Positions 28,655 to 37,515 are shown, numbered from the stretch's first letter. The stretch: 64,000 nucleotides of DNA from Spirosoma sp. KUDC1026 (GCF_013375035.1 NZ_CP056032.1:1038001-1102000), one strand, 5' to 3'. Notes: generated from the letters alone by a model not told the origin. A program made the numbers and translations.

Positions 28655-28709
28655 ACTTTATAAAAAAATCCCTCACAAAAATTTTTTGTGAGGGATTTTT
28701 TTATAAAGT
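28655..28709 (+). terminator. 26-bp perfect inverted repeat terminator
   Basis: Arms 28655-28680 and 28684-28709 are exact complements around a 3-base loop. The core CCCTCACAAAA / TTTTGTGAGGG is followed by seven Ts. It would end transcription of head-repeat gene 1 and, being flanked by A- and T-runs, could work in both directions. Confidence 0.85.
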
Positions 28710-28772
28710 AAACAAATTATATACTTAAAGGTATTTATTTGAAAAATAACTTATCGTCTATTTAACCTTTTT

Positions 28773-30683
28773 ATGAAAAAAGTATACACAAGCCTTGCTG
28801 CTTTTAGTTTTAGCTGCATTGCACTCTCAGTTTGTTATGCACAGAATAACACTGTCGTAGGAAACGCTCAGTCAACCCCTGGCTCCGATAACGTATTAAT
28901 TGGGGTACAGGCAGGTAATGCCTCAATGAGTGGTTCTGGTAACGTAGCGGTTGGAAAAAGCGCTGGTGCTGGACTTACGAATGGATCCAGTAATAGTTTT
29001 ATTGGTATTGGTGCCGGTGCAGCGAATAACACAGGTATTGATAACACTTTCTTGGGAGCGTTTGCCGGGTTTGCAAATTCGTCTGGGAATGAGAACACAT
29101 TTGTTGGCCGGGGAGCTGGTACAAGAAATACGACTGGTGTATCAAATTCTTTTGTGGGGATCAGTGCCGGGCAAGACAACACAACCGGATCGCGTAATTC
29201 ATTCTTTGGTGCCGCAGCTGGAGTTGATAACACAACCGGGAGCATTAATGCTTTCTTTGGTGTAGAGGCTGGCGTCTACAACACGACTGCTTCATATAAC
29301 ACTTTTTTAGGCGGTTATGCAGGTAATCGTAATACCACAGGACCTCATAATACATTTGTTGGACACTCTGCAGGTACCTTTAACCAGACAGGATCACAAA
29401 ATGCGTTTTTTGGCTCTTTTGCAGGCGCTAACAACAATGCATCAAACAATGCCTTTTTTGGCTATAGTGCAGGTAATAACACCAATACTGGAGATAATAA
29501 CACCATGATTGGCGCGTTTGCAGGCTGGTCTAATACATCGGGGACTCAGAATACATTCATAGGCTACAACGCTGGATTCAAAAACACGGGATCTGCCAAC
29601 TCATTCGTGGGTTTCAAGGCAGGTGAGCAAAATACGACTGGCCAGTTCAACTCTTTCATTGGGGTGCAGGCAGGACTCAGTAACACTACTGGTAGCAGTA
29701 ACTATTTCTTTGGTACTAATTCCGGGGTTAATAACACCAGTGGCTCAGGTAACTACTTCCTGGGCGACAACGCAGGACAGTTCAACACCAGTGGTGGTTT
29801 CAACATATATATCGGCGCCAACTCGGGTAATGGCCCCGGAGTAAATGGCAACAACAACATGGCCCTAGGCTTCGAAGCTGGACGGGGTAACAACGGCGGC
29901 TTCAACAATACTTTCGTCGGGTTCAGGGCAGATGCGGGCAATGCTGGCTTGGTTAACGCAACGGCCATCGGCAACAATGCCGTGGTGCGGGTATCGAATG
30001 CAGTGGTGCTGGGCAACCAGGCCAACGTGGGGGTGGGCACATCAGCGCCCACCGCCAGGCTGCATGTGGTTAGCGGCACGGCGGGCCAGTCAGGACTACG
30101 TCTGGAAAACCTGCCCATCAACACCAACGCTAGCCTGACCAACCAGAACAAGTTTCTTTCGGTAGACGGCAGCGGCAACGTGATCCTGGTGAGCAGCAAC
30201 AGCTCGGGTCGCCTGGCGGCCGAGTCCGATGGGCAGTGGGGTCTGGAAGACGGCCAGTTGCGCAACCTCAACGAGGGCAGCGTGGTGATCGGTCCGGGGG
30301 TGAGCCGTTTACCGGCAGGCTACCGGCTGTACGTCTCGGAGGGCATCCTGACCGAGAAGGTGAAGGTGGCCGTCAAGAGCACCGAGAACTGGTCGGACAA
30401 GGTCTTCGAGTCGGGGTATCGGTTGTGGAGCTTGGGTGAGGTGGATCGGTACGTTCGTGCCCACAAGCATCTACCTGGTGTTCCCTCGGCGTCAGAGGTT
30501 GTTCGGGAGGGGGTTGACGTGGGTGAGATGCAGGCCAAGCTGCTGGAGAAGATCGAGGAGCTCACCCTGCACGTCATTCAGCTGCAAAGCCGGATTAATA
30601 CGCTCGAAAAGAAGCAGGTAGTAAGTAAAACTGCTGTAAAGAAGAGTATTACCAAAGCAAATCCGCAACGAGCAGCTAGATAA
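28773..30683 (+). CDS. Secreted head-repeat protein 2 with coiled-coil tail
   Basis: A 636-residue paralogue of the previous protein. A signal peptide ends near VCYAQ (residue 24). About 21 repeats of mostly 17 residues (three are 16) occupy residues 37-392; they are clearly homologous to, but diverged from, those of protein 1. From residue 407 to about 605 the protein is identical to protein 1, encoded by the near-identical DNA cassette. The last 30 residues are a different, Lys-rich end (KKSITKANPQRAAR). Likely a surface fibre or adhesin-like protein; function unknown. No clear TAnnTTTG promoter is seen in the 148 bases between the two genes, which contain the terminator hairpin. Confidence 0.85.
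   Translation: MKKVYTSLAAFSFSCIALSVCYAQNNTVVGNAQSTPGSDNVLIGVQAGNASMSGSGNVAVGKSAGAGLTNGSSNSFIGIGAGAANNTGIDNTFLGAFAGFANSSGNENTFVGRGAGTRNTTGVSNSFVGISAGQDNTTGSRNSFFGAAAGVDNTTGSINAFFGVEAGVYNTTASYNTFLGGYAGNRNTTGPHNTFVGHSAGTFNQTGSQNAFFGSFAGANNNASNNAFFGYSAGNNTNTGDNNTMIGAFAGWSNTSGTQNTFIGYNAGFKNTGSANSFVGFKAGEQNTTGQFNSFIGVQAGLSNTTGSSNYFFGTNSGVNNTSGSGNYFLGDNAGQFNTSGGFNIYIGANSGNGPGVNGNNNMALGFEAGRGNNGGFNNTFVGFRADAGNAGLVNATAIGNNAVVRVSNAVVLGNQANVGVGTSAPTARLHVVSGTAGQSGLRLENLPINTNASLTNQNKFLSVDGSGNVILVSSNSSGRLAAESDGQWGLEDGQLRNLNEGSVVIGPGVSRLPAGYRLYVSEGILTEKVKVAVKSTENWSDKVFESGYRLWSLGEVDRYVRAHKHLPGVPSASEVVREGVDVGEMQAKLLEKIEELTLHVIQLQSRINTLEKKQVVSKTAVKKSITKANPQRAAR
28881..29948 (+). repeat. About twenty-one 48-51-bp coding repeats (head repeats of protein 2)
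   Basis: Same G-x-x-N-x-F-x-G-x-x-A-G pattern as in protein 1. Unit length is 17 residues except a few of 16, so the array has varied in length. A unit with GQFNSFIGVQAGLSNTT is almost the same in both proteins in translation, but differs at many silent sites. Confidence 0.85.
29991..30588 (+). repeat. 598-bp near-identical cassette, copy 2
   Basis: Direct repeat of 27938-28535 at a distance of 2053 bases. Same reading frame. The boundaries fall inside the coding sequence of both genes. Confidence 0.95.
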
Positions 30684-30722
30684 CAATTTACCAGAGGAAA
30701 GCGCAACCAGCCCCGAATAATG

Positions 30723-30730
30723 TATTTTTG
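30723..30730 (+). promoter_or_regulatory. -7 promoter element of second glycosyltransferase block
   Basis: TATTTTTG fits TAnnTTTG, 41 bases before the GTG start at 30772. It would drive the 30.8-35.3 kb genes independently of the head-repeat genes. Confidence 0.55.
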
Positions 30731-30771
30731 TACTTTGTCCGTTAACAAAGTAAAGGATCTATCGGCTAATT

Positions 30772-31803
30772 GTGCTTTCCTCTAAGGTATATATCGTAGT
30801 ATTAAACTATAATGGCTGGAAAGACACCACAGAGTGTATAGAAAGTTTATTATCACTCAAGTACTCTAATTATCAGATCGTTATAGTCGATAATTGTTCG
30901 AGTGACGATTCTGCCATTTATATAGAAAGATGGCTGTCAAAGCATAGGTTCATTGATTCTGGACTGGTAGAATCTGATTTTCTCCAAGAAACAAAGGCTC
31001 ATTCTTGTGTCGTATACAGTACTTCCGATCTCCTGAATAGCTTTCCTGTAATTACGTTCATTCAGACAAATGAGAATCTTGGCTATGCGGGAGGCAATAA
31101 TGTAGGTATACGTTATGCCCAAAATTCAGGAGACGCGGCTTTTGTTTGGATTCTGAACAATGACACAATTGTAGATCCGCAGAGTTTAGGGTTTTTGGTA
31201 CAGAAGATAGAAACCTCTTCGCCTGAAAATGTTGGCCTTGTGGGTGGGAAGCTGATGTATTATCATGATCGGGAACGAATACAATGCATAGGTGGCGCCT
31301 ATTATAATAAATGGCTTGGATATAGTCGGCAGATTGGAAATGGTGAGTTGGAGAATGGCCAATTTGTGGGCAAAAATGTCCGGCCTGATCTGATAATTGG
31401 TGCCTGTATGCTGGTTAGTGCTGATTTTCTGCAAAATGTTGGTTTATTGAATGAAGAATATTTTCTTTATTTCGAAGAGCAGGACTGGGCAGAAAGAGCC
31501 AGACAAAAAGGATTCGTGCTGAGTTTTTCAGAAAAAGCTATTGTTTACCACAAAGAAGGGGCTACAATTGGCGCGGGTCAATTTTCGGGGAGTAGCCGAT
31601 TTTCTGACTTTTATTTCTCTAGAAGTAAAATTCTCTTCACTGATAAATATTATAATAAACTAGTTTCATTGTCCGTCAGAACTAGCCTTCTGTTAACGAT
31701 ATACAATAGAGTCAGGCGCTCTCAATATGACCGTATCCCAATGTTGTTCAAGACCATGTTTAGTTCGAGAGAAAAATTACTAAATATGGCTTATAAAAAA
31801 TGA
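30772..31803 (+). CDS. Glycosyltransferase family 2 (WcaE/rhamnosyltransferase-like)
   Basis: 343 residues. GT-A signs: VYIVVLNYNGWKDTTECIES, IVIVDNCSSDDS, NLGYAGGNNVGIRYA, the DxD-like LNNDTIVDP, and YFEEQDWAERARQKG. The block IIGACMLVSADFLQNVGLLNEEYF is typical of dTDP-rhamnosyltransferase-type enzymes. An unusual insertion of about 35 residues (around 55-90) separates the two nucleotide-binding strands. The start is GTG. The next gene begins 7 bases after its stop. Confidence 0.9.
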   Translation: MLSSKVYIVVLNYNGWKDTTECIESLLSLKYSNYQIVIVDNCSSDDSAIYIERWLSKHRFIDSGLVESDFLQETKAHSCVVYSTSDLLNSFPVITFIQTNENLGYAGGNNVGIRYAQNSGDAAFVWILNNDTIVDPQSLGFLVQKIETSSPENVGLVGGKLMYYHDRERIQCIGGAYYNKWLGYSRQIGNGELENGQFVGKNVRPDLIIGACMLVSADFLQNVGLLNEEYFLYFEEQDWAERARQKGFVLSFSEKAIVYHKEGATIGAGQFSGSSRFSDFYFSRSKILFTDKYYNKLVSLSVRTSLLLTIYNRVRRSQYDRIPMLFKTMFSSREKLLNMAYKK

Positions 31804-31810
31804 TCTGGAT

Positions 31811-32950
31811 ATGGTTATAAAACCTATTATAATTCCCCGATTAGTTCTTTCTAATAAACTACTATGGTATATTTTATTATACTGCTGTATTGTATATAAC
31901 TTTCATAGATATATTTTCAAATACAGCCATGGTGGGTACCCCAAAGAAGGATATCAACAAACTCCCCTTGTCTGGCAAGGGGGGAAGTTTGTTCTGGTAG
32001 CCGTACTATTAGCACTTATCTATGTTAGAGGAAAATTTACACTAAAATTGCCTTTGCCTGTTGTTCTATTCTATGCATTCATTTCGTTAATAATACTAGT
32101 AAATTTATGGTCTAGCATTTTTTATAATGTACTATCTACTGACGAATTTGAATATTCAATCTTTGCAATTAGTGTACTACCTATTGCATTTCTAACGAAA
32201 GAAAGCCTTTCTGGATTGGCAGATGATATAAAATCAATTTTGAATAGCTGCCAATATATTGTAATCTATTCTAATCTGTTAGTTATAATTAATTACTTTG
32301 TATTAGATATTTTGCCATTTCATGCTTATCGGGGAGTATTACTTCGGTTTGGTGGGCTGTGGGATGATCCAAATACATTTGGTATTATTAGTGTCTTCCT
32401 GCTTGGTATTTCTATAGCAAATAAACAGTATGTTCTATCTGGAGCTCATGTAATCAACATACTCCTGACAGTATCTTTGACAAGCTATATTCTGTTGGTA
32501 ACGTTTGCTGCTTATTATTTTATCAACACCAGTAAAAATCGCATACTACGCATTTCTGTCTTCGTTGCCTTGTTTCTATCTGTTGTGTTTATAGCTGTAT
32601 TAAACGCTGATTTACTCACTCAGGTTTATGAAGCTAAACGCGAGTCCATCGAGCAGCATGCTACTATAGATCTTGGATTCAAGTTAATTCCGCTGCTACA
32701 GCCAATACAGTTTCATGAAACCTGGCTTCTAAGTTTTAGTGTAAACTATTTTCCATTATCGGTACCAGTTATCTTATTGTTAGTATTCCTGTTTATTAAA
32801 TTTTTTCTCTTCGATAGAAAAAGCCTACAAAGATTAATGTACATTTTATTCTTTGTATCAAGCCTTTTTCTTCCCTTTTTATATATGTTCCCCATTAATT
32901 TTATAGCGTTGTTGTTCTTTGTACTATACGCTAAAGAAGTCCGATTTTAA
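31811..32950 (+). CDS. Wzy/O-antigen ligase-like polymerase
   Basis: 379-residue membrane protein with about ten hydrophobic helices and little similarity I can name precisely. The segment GGLWDDPNTFGIISVF (about 182-197) resembles the G-x-x-x-DPN-x-FG signature near the periplasmic loop of Wzy polymerases and O-antigen ligases. Since every other class of Wzx/Wzy-pathway protein is present and this is the only polymerase-like candidate, it is probably Wzy; that is inference from context. Very A+T-rich. Short gaps on both sides (7 and 12 bases) put it in the operon. Confidence 0.72.
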   Translation: MVIKPIIIPRLVLSNKLLWYILLYCCIVYNFHRYIFKYSHGGYPKEGYQQTPLVWQGGKFVLVAVLLALIYVRGKFTLKLPLPVVLFYAFISLIILVNLWSSIFYNVLSTDEFEYSIFAISVLPIAFLTKESLSGLADDIKSILNSCQYIVIYSNLLVIINYFVLDILPFHAYRGVLLRFGGLWDDPNTFGIISVFLLGISIANKQYVLSGAHVINILLTVSLTSYILLVTFAAYYFINTSKNRILRISVFVALFLSVVFIAVLNADLLTQVYEAKRESIEQHATIDLGFKLIPLLQPIQFHETWLLSFSVNYFPLSVPVILLLVFLFIKFFLFDRKSLQRLMYILFFVSSLFLPFLYMFPINFIALLFFVLYAKEVRF

Positions 32951-32962
32951 TTTGTTGCTAAT

Positions 32963-34078
32963 ATGCATTTCTGTGCTGACGCACGAATGATACACAATTC
33001 TGGTATTGGCGTATACATTCGTGAATACATAAACTATATTGTTCAGGAAAAGATATTTGATAAAATTACCCTTATAGGTAAGCCTGAACTATTAAAACGA
33101 TATTTTGGTCAGTTTTCGAACTGGGAATGTGTAGAAGCAGATTTTCCTATCTACTCGATAACAGAACAAATAAAGTTACCGCGTCTTATCCCGGCCTGTG
33201 ATTTATTCTGGTCTCCTCATTACAATATACCTCTATTTCCTATTAAAGCCAGGAAGAGATTAGTTACCGTTCCAGACGTATTCCATCTGGCTCACGCTAA
33301 TACTTTACCGCTTAAGCAACAGGTATACGCAAAATTAGTTACAAACGCTGCTGTTAAGCTATCAAATAAAGTCGTAACGATATCGGAATATTCAGCCCAG
33401 GAAATTAAACGGCTAACAGGCGTGGGTAAACCTAAGGTTGAAACAGTCCTGCTGGGATTAAATACGTCGGAGTTTACCGTATCACAAAGCCTGGAAATAC
33501 AGAAACAGGTAAAAGCATTATATGGCTTACCTGATCGGTACATACTATTTGTTGGAAATGTAAAGCCTCACAAGAATTTACAAACGCTGGTCGATGCTTT
33601 TTCGTTGCTGTTACAGGATCAACCTGACTTGTATTTGTTAATTGCGGGTAAAAAGGAAGGATTTATTACCGGTGATAAAGAACTCTTTGAGCGGATTGAG
33701 AAAAATGAGACGCTGGCCAAACGTATAAAGTTTTCGGGTTATGTAGACTCAGAACATCTGCCTGTAATCTACAACATGGCTTCTTTATTTGTTTTTCCTT
33801 CTTTGTATGAAGGGTTTGGTTTCCCTCCGCTTGAAGCAATGGCCTGCGGCTGTCCTGTCGTTGCGTCCAATCGAGCAAGTATTCCCGAAGTATGCGGTGA
33901 GAGTGCGTTCTATGTAGATCCGACCAATCCGGCTGAAATTGCTCAAGGTATAGAACAGGTATTAACCCATAAAGAACTACGTAATAAGTTGATTGAAAAA
34001 GGGTTTATGCAGGTTCAGAAATATAAATGGAAGGATTCTGACCAACACTTTGTTAGGATAATCAAGTCAATGATATAG
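32963..34078 (+). CDS. Glycosyltransferase family 4 (mannosyltransferase-like)
   Basis: 371 residues, GT-B fold. N-terminal [20 protein letters not shown] is the acceptor-side signature found in MtfB/WbpY-type enzymes. [12 protein letters not shown] and TVPDVFHL follow; the C-terminal half has [20 protein letters not shown] and the E-x7-E site in [19 protein letters not shown]. Likely adds a mannose-type residue to the repeat unit, by family only. It follows the polymerase by 12 bases. Confidence 0.92.
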   Translation: MHFCADARMIHNSGIGVYIREYINYIVQEKIFDKITLIGKPELLKRYFGQFSNWECVEADFPIYSITEQIKLPRLIPACDLFWSPHYNIPLFPIKARKRLVTVPDVFHLAHANTLPLKQQVYAKLVTNAAVKLSNKVVTISEYSAQEIKRLTGVGKPKVETVLLGLNTSEFTVSQSLEIQKQVKALYGLPDRYILFVGNVKPHKNLQTLVDAFSLLLQDQPDLYLLIAGKKEGFITGDKELFERIEKNETLAKRIKFSGYVDSEHLPVIYNMASLFVFPSLYEGFGFPPLEAMACGCPVVASNRASIPEVCGESAFYVDPTNPAEIAQGIEQVLTHKELRNKLIEKGFMQVQKYKWKDSDQHFVRIIKSMI

Positions 34079-34153
34079 AGTCGTTGCCTTTTAACTGGAA
34101 GGACGTAGTAGTTAGTAATCTGATTTATAGTACTTCATAGCAACAACATACAC

Positions 34154-35293
34154 GTGAAAATTGCCTTAGTTCAGGATGGATTGATGTGCCGCGCGGGGGG
34201 AGAACAGGTTGCTCTCTGCTTTCATAAAGCTTTTCCTGAAGCTCCTATCTATACGCAATGTTACCAGCCCAGCCTCACATTTCCTGAGTTCAAGGAAGCT
34301 GATATTCGTACGTCTTGGCTGCAAAATATTGCGAAGACGGACGATCGAATGAAACAGCTTTTTTTTCCGCTAGGCGTTCAGGCGATGCAATCTCATGATT
34401 TGACCGATTTTGACGTAGTGCTCATGTCAGGAACACATTGTGCTAAATACGTTAAAGTCCGAAAGAATGCGTTGGTAATCAGTTATAGTTTTACTCCCTT
34501 CCGATTGGCCTGGAATCCCGAATCGTACGCTCAGTACGCAGAAGCTGGACCCATAAAACGGTTCGTGTTTGATAAGATACTTCGGTATTTGCGGGATGTA
34601 GATTTCAGGTTTGCCCAACGACCAAACTACTATGTGGGTATGACCGATGAGACGGCAGAGCGGCTACGTAGTGCTTATCAGATAAAGAAACCGATTCGGA
34701 TCATCAAGCCGCCAGTTAGTGTAAATAATTTTTATGTCTCGAATCTGCCAAAAGAGTATTTTTTGATCGTTTCTCGATTAGAATACTATAAGAAGGTTGA
34801 CCTGGCAATCGATGCTTTCAACGAGCTGGGATACCCACTCGTGGTTGTTGGTAAGGGGCTGCAGGCAGAAGAGATAAAGGCCAGGGCCAAAGGAAACGTC
34901 ACGTTTCTAAGCGGTTTGTCGGCACAACAACTAGCCGATGCGTATGCAAACTGTCGAGCCTTTATTTTCCCTCAGCATGAGGATTACGGAATAACTCCGC
35001 TGGAGGCTAATGCTGCCGGGCGTCCGGTAATTGCGTACGGCGTTGGGGGGGTACTGGCAACCCAGATTCCGGTAAAAGATGATCCAGCAGAAGCGACCGC
35101 CCTGTTTTTTGATGAACAAACGGTCGAGAGTTTAGTTAAAGCGGTGAAAGCGTTTGAGGGAATTGAAGAGCGGTTCAATCCAACATTTATCCGACAGCAT
35201 GCTGAAGCCTTTGATGAAAAGATCTTCATCGAACAAATTCAGCAGTTTGTACAGGGAAAATATTTAGAATATAAGAAACATAGTGTAGCTTAG
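34154..35293 (+). CDS. Glycosyltransferase family 4 (WbaZ-like)
   Basis: 379 residues with a GTG start. N-terminus KIALVQDGLMCRAGGEQVAL, then LISYSFTPFRLAWNPESYA, an arrangement seen in WbaZ-type mannosyl/fucosyltransferases. Donor-side motifs: IVSRLEYYKKVDLAIDAF, and FPQHEDYGITPLEANAAG with the E-x7-E. A 75-base gap separates it from the preceding GT4, and its base composition is closer to the genome average than the A+T-rich genes before it. The T9SS cargo gene follows after 25 bases. Confidence 0.92.
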   Translation: MKIALVQDGLMCRAGGEQVALCFHKAFPEAPIYTQCYQPSLTFPEFKEADIRTSWLQNIAKTDDRMKQLFFPLGVQAMQSHDLTDFDVVLMSGTHCAKYVKVRKNALVISYSFTPFRLAWNPESYAQYAEAGPIKRFVFDKILRYLRDVDFRFAQRPNYYVGMTDETAERLRSAYQIKKPIRIIKPPVSVNNFYVSNLPKEYFLIVSRLEYYKKVDLAIDAFNELGYPLVVVGKGLQAEEIKARAKGNVTFLSGLSAQQLADAYANCRAFIFPQHEDYGITPLEANAAGRPVIAYGVGGVLATQIPVKDDPAEATALFFDEQTVESLVKAVKAFEGIEERFNPTFIRQHAEAFDEKIFIEQIQQFVQGKYLEYKKHSVA

Positions 35294-35318
35294 CAAGATA
35301 TATAACAGCCATCCCTTT

Positions 35319-35876
35319 ATGAGAAACAAGTACTTCTATTTCAGACTTTTGACGGTTACTGCTATCGGATGCATAACATCTGTTATGGCGACAGCCCAGA
35401 CAAACCAACAGTCTTTACGAATCCAGATTCAGTACGAAAAACCAGGTCGGTACCTGGAACAGGCAACTGAAACGATAGAGGCTGTAAACGTTGTGAAAAA
35501 GACGGCTAACGTAGAGTACCAAGCTGGCCAGTCGGTGACGCTACTACCGGGCTTTAGTGCAGAAACGGGGAGCACATTTGCTGCTACGATCAAAGCGGTT
35601 TCCACGAAGCAGGAAACACCCCTTCAACTGGCAGCTTACCCAAATCCATTCGATCAGTCAACGACAATAGAATATTATTTGCCTTCTGCCGGGAAGGTAA
35701 ACCTAAATATCATTGATTCGCAGGGGCGTGTTGTTGGGCAGCTTGTTCAGGGCGAAAACCAGGAAGCCGGCAAACACAAAATTGACTGGAAGCCAGAAAG
35801 TGCTGGTACAGGCGTATACTTTCCAGTAGTTGAAGCTAATCAGCAGAAAGCCGCCGGACGTCTGGTGAAAAAATAA
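35319..35876 (+). CDS. Small T9SS type A sorting-domain protein with 3-coathanger-like repeat
   Basis: 185 residues. A signal peptide ends near MATAQ (about 27). A short mid-domain contains VTLLPGFSAETGSTFAATI (about 74-92), the pattern of the 3-coathanger stack / omega-loop element common before sorting domains. The C-terminal 80 residues form a type A T9SS sorting domain: AAYPNPFDQSTTIEYYLP, IDSQGRVVG, GTGVYFPVVEAN and a final RLVKK. PorU would remove the sorting domain and attach the rest to a surface sugar lipid. The mature part is tiny, little more than the linker repeat, so it may have no enzymatic role. Confidence 0.85.
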   Translation: MRNKYFYFRLLTVTAIGCITSVMATAQTNQQSLRIQIQYEKPGRYLEQATETIEAVNVVKKTANVEYQAGQSVTLLPGFSAETGSTFAATIKAVSTKQETPLQLAAYPNPFDQSTTIEYYLPSAGKVNLNIIDSQGRVVGQLVQGENQEAGKHKIDWKPESAGTGVYFPVVEANQQKAAGRLVKK

Positions 35877-35901
35877 GTAAAAGCATATTCTATACCTGAT
35901 A

Positions 35902-35930
35902 GACCCCGGTTATGTGACCGGGGTCTTTTT
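35902..35930 (+). terminator. Rho-independent terminator after the T9SS cargo gene
   Basis: GACCCCGGT (35902-35910) pairs with ACCGGGGTC (35917-35925), 6-base loop, followed by five Ts. Confidence 0.9.
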
Positions 35931-35937
35931 ATTTACT

Positions 35938-35945
35938 TATCTTTG
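35938..35945 (+). promoter_or_regulatory. -7 promoter element of first Wzi gene
   Basis: TATCTTTG fits TAnnTTTG; 43 bases before the ATG at 35989 and directly after the terminator. Confidence 0.55.
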
Positions 35946-35988
35946 AAGCTTCATTAATAAACAATTAAAGTCTCTATAAAGTAAACGG

Positions 35989-37515
35989 ATGATCGTAGTG
36001 GCTTGTAAAAGAGTAGGTTATGTACTAATTCTTAGTGTTCTTACTTCGTTGGTACACGCTCAGACGTTACGTCAGCCTGACCAGTATTCTATAGAAGCCG
36101 GCGTTTATTCGTCTTCCTCACTAAACACACCTTTTTGGCTGCGTAGCAATCAATACGGTATTGTTCCGTTTCAGTCGCCTATTCAAACGCTGCGGTTTGA
36201 GGTACACAGTGATTACGATTCAACACGTTCGCAGACTAATAAAAGAGGTTCTCGGTTCTCACTTGGATATGGGCTTAACTTAGTGGCTAACAGAGCTGTG
36301 AATAAGCAACCCTATGAGAAAAATGTATTATTACCCGAAGCATACATTAAAGCGCGCTTAGGCATTTTTGAGTTATATGCTGGTCGTAGACGTGAAAAGT
36401 TTGGTCTAGCCGATTCTACGTTGTCAACCGGTTCTTATTCCTGGTCCGGTAATGCCATGCCCATCCCCAAAATTCAACTTTCTATTCCAACATTTACGCC
36501 AATCGGAATAACGAATGGATGGGTATCTGTGCAGGGAACCTACGCGCATGGTTGGTTTAGTTCCTCGGGTTTCATTCAAAATACACTGCTGCACCAGAAA
36601 TCTTTTTACGTGCGCCTGGGACGTGAAAAGGATGTTGTTCGGGTATACGGCGGCTTCAATCACCAGGTCGTTTGGGGCGGTCGTACTGATAATTTAAAAG
36701 GTACAGGGCTCGTTCCGGATAACGGTAAACTGCCTTCTACATTACGTGATTATTACTATGTAGTTGTAGGAGATCGCTGGAGCCGGACGGATTCAAGTGC
36801 ATATACTAACTTTGAGATCACTAACCGCGTTGGTAACCATCTGGGAAGTATAGATGTCGGAATGGAGATCGATCTGGTGAAATACACATTGTTTATGTAT
36901 CGTCAGAATCTGTACGAAGATGGATCGCTGTTCTATTTATTAAATATTCAGGATGGCCTGAATGGATTCAGAATTCGGCGCAATAATCCCAATGCTATCG
37001 TACGGGACATTCTGTTCGAATACCTAAACACAACTGATCAGGGCGGACCAATATTTCAGATTGGTGATCCCTATAAACAGGGAAAAGATAACTACTTCAA
37101 CAACCAGCAATACCGGGATGGCTGGGGTTATAAAGAACACACAATAGGCACGCCATTTATTCCACCCGCTTATGGCCCGAATGGGGAATATCCTTTTGGC
37201 GCTTTTACGTCTAATAATAGGGTAATGGTGTATCATCTCGGGATGTCAGGGAGTTTTCCGATACGCTGGAAAGGACTGAGCGCACCGATTACTTACCAAA
37301 CTAAACTGTCCTATAGCCAGAATTATGGCACGTATGATATCCCATACCGTCCCCGGAGAAATCAATTCTCGGGCTATTTCAGTATGATTGTGCCATTTTC
37401 CTGGATGGGTGGAATCCAGTTAGCCGGTAGTGCCGCTATCGATGACGGAACTCTGTATCAAAATGGCTTTGGTACGTACATAAGCTTGAAAAAGGTCTGG
37501 AACTCAACAAAGTAG
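35989..37515 (+). CDS. Capsule assembly Wzi family protein (copy 1)
   Basis: 508 residues; a signal peptide ends near LVHAQ (about 25). Wzi proteins are outer-membrane beta-barrels that bind capsular polysaccharide at the surface. Family blocks: SLNTPFWLRSNQYGIVP, LLPEAYIKARLGIFELYAGR, YSWSGNAMPIPKIQLS, GGFNHQVVWGG, VGNHLGSIDVGMEI and SLFYLLNIQDGLNGFRIRR. The paralogue at 39113 shares all of them in the same order. Own terminator-promoter boundary just upstream. Confidence 0.9.
   Translation: MIVVACKRVGYVLILSVLTSLVHAQTLRQPDQYSIEAGVYSSSSLNTPFWLRSNQYGIVPFQSPIQTLRFEVHSDYDSTRSQTNKRGSRFSLGYGLNLVANRAVNKQPYEKNVLLPEAYIKARLGIFELYAGRRREKFGLADSTLSTGSYSWSGNAMPIPKIQLSIPTFTPIGITNGWVSVQGTYAHGWFSSSGFIQNTLLHQKSFYVRLGREKDVVRVYGGFNHQVVWGGRTDNLKGTGLVPDNGKLPSTLRDYYYVVVGDRWSRTDSSAYTNFEITNRVGNHLGSIDVGMEIDLVKYTLFMYRQNLYEDGSLFYLLNIQDGLNGFRIRRNNPNAIVRDILFEYLNTTDQGGPIFQIGDPYKQGKDNYFNNQQYRDGWGYKEHTIGTPFIPPAYGPNGEYPFGAFTSNNRVMVYHLGMSGSFPIRWKGLSAPITYQTKLSYSQNYGTYDIPYRPRRNQFSGYFSMIVPFSWMGGIQLAGSAAIDDGTLYQNGFGTYISLKKVWNSTK

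Noticed and set aside
27029-29948. Regular 51-base periodicity resembling a CRISPR or satellite array
   Set aside because: The units are diverged in DNA, in frame, and conserved at the protein level with no constant spacer-repeat pattern; they are coding repeats.
29753-30271. 172-residue antisense frame in head-repeat gene 2, repeated in part at 27847-28218
   Set aside because: Its duplication follows from the 598-bp cassette; the plus-strand frame has a signal peptide and coherent repeats.
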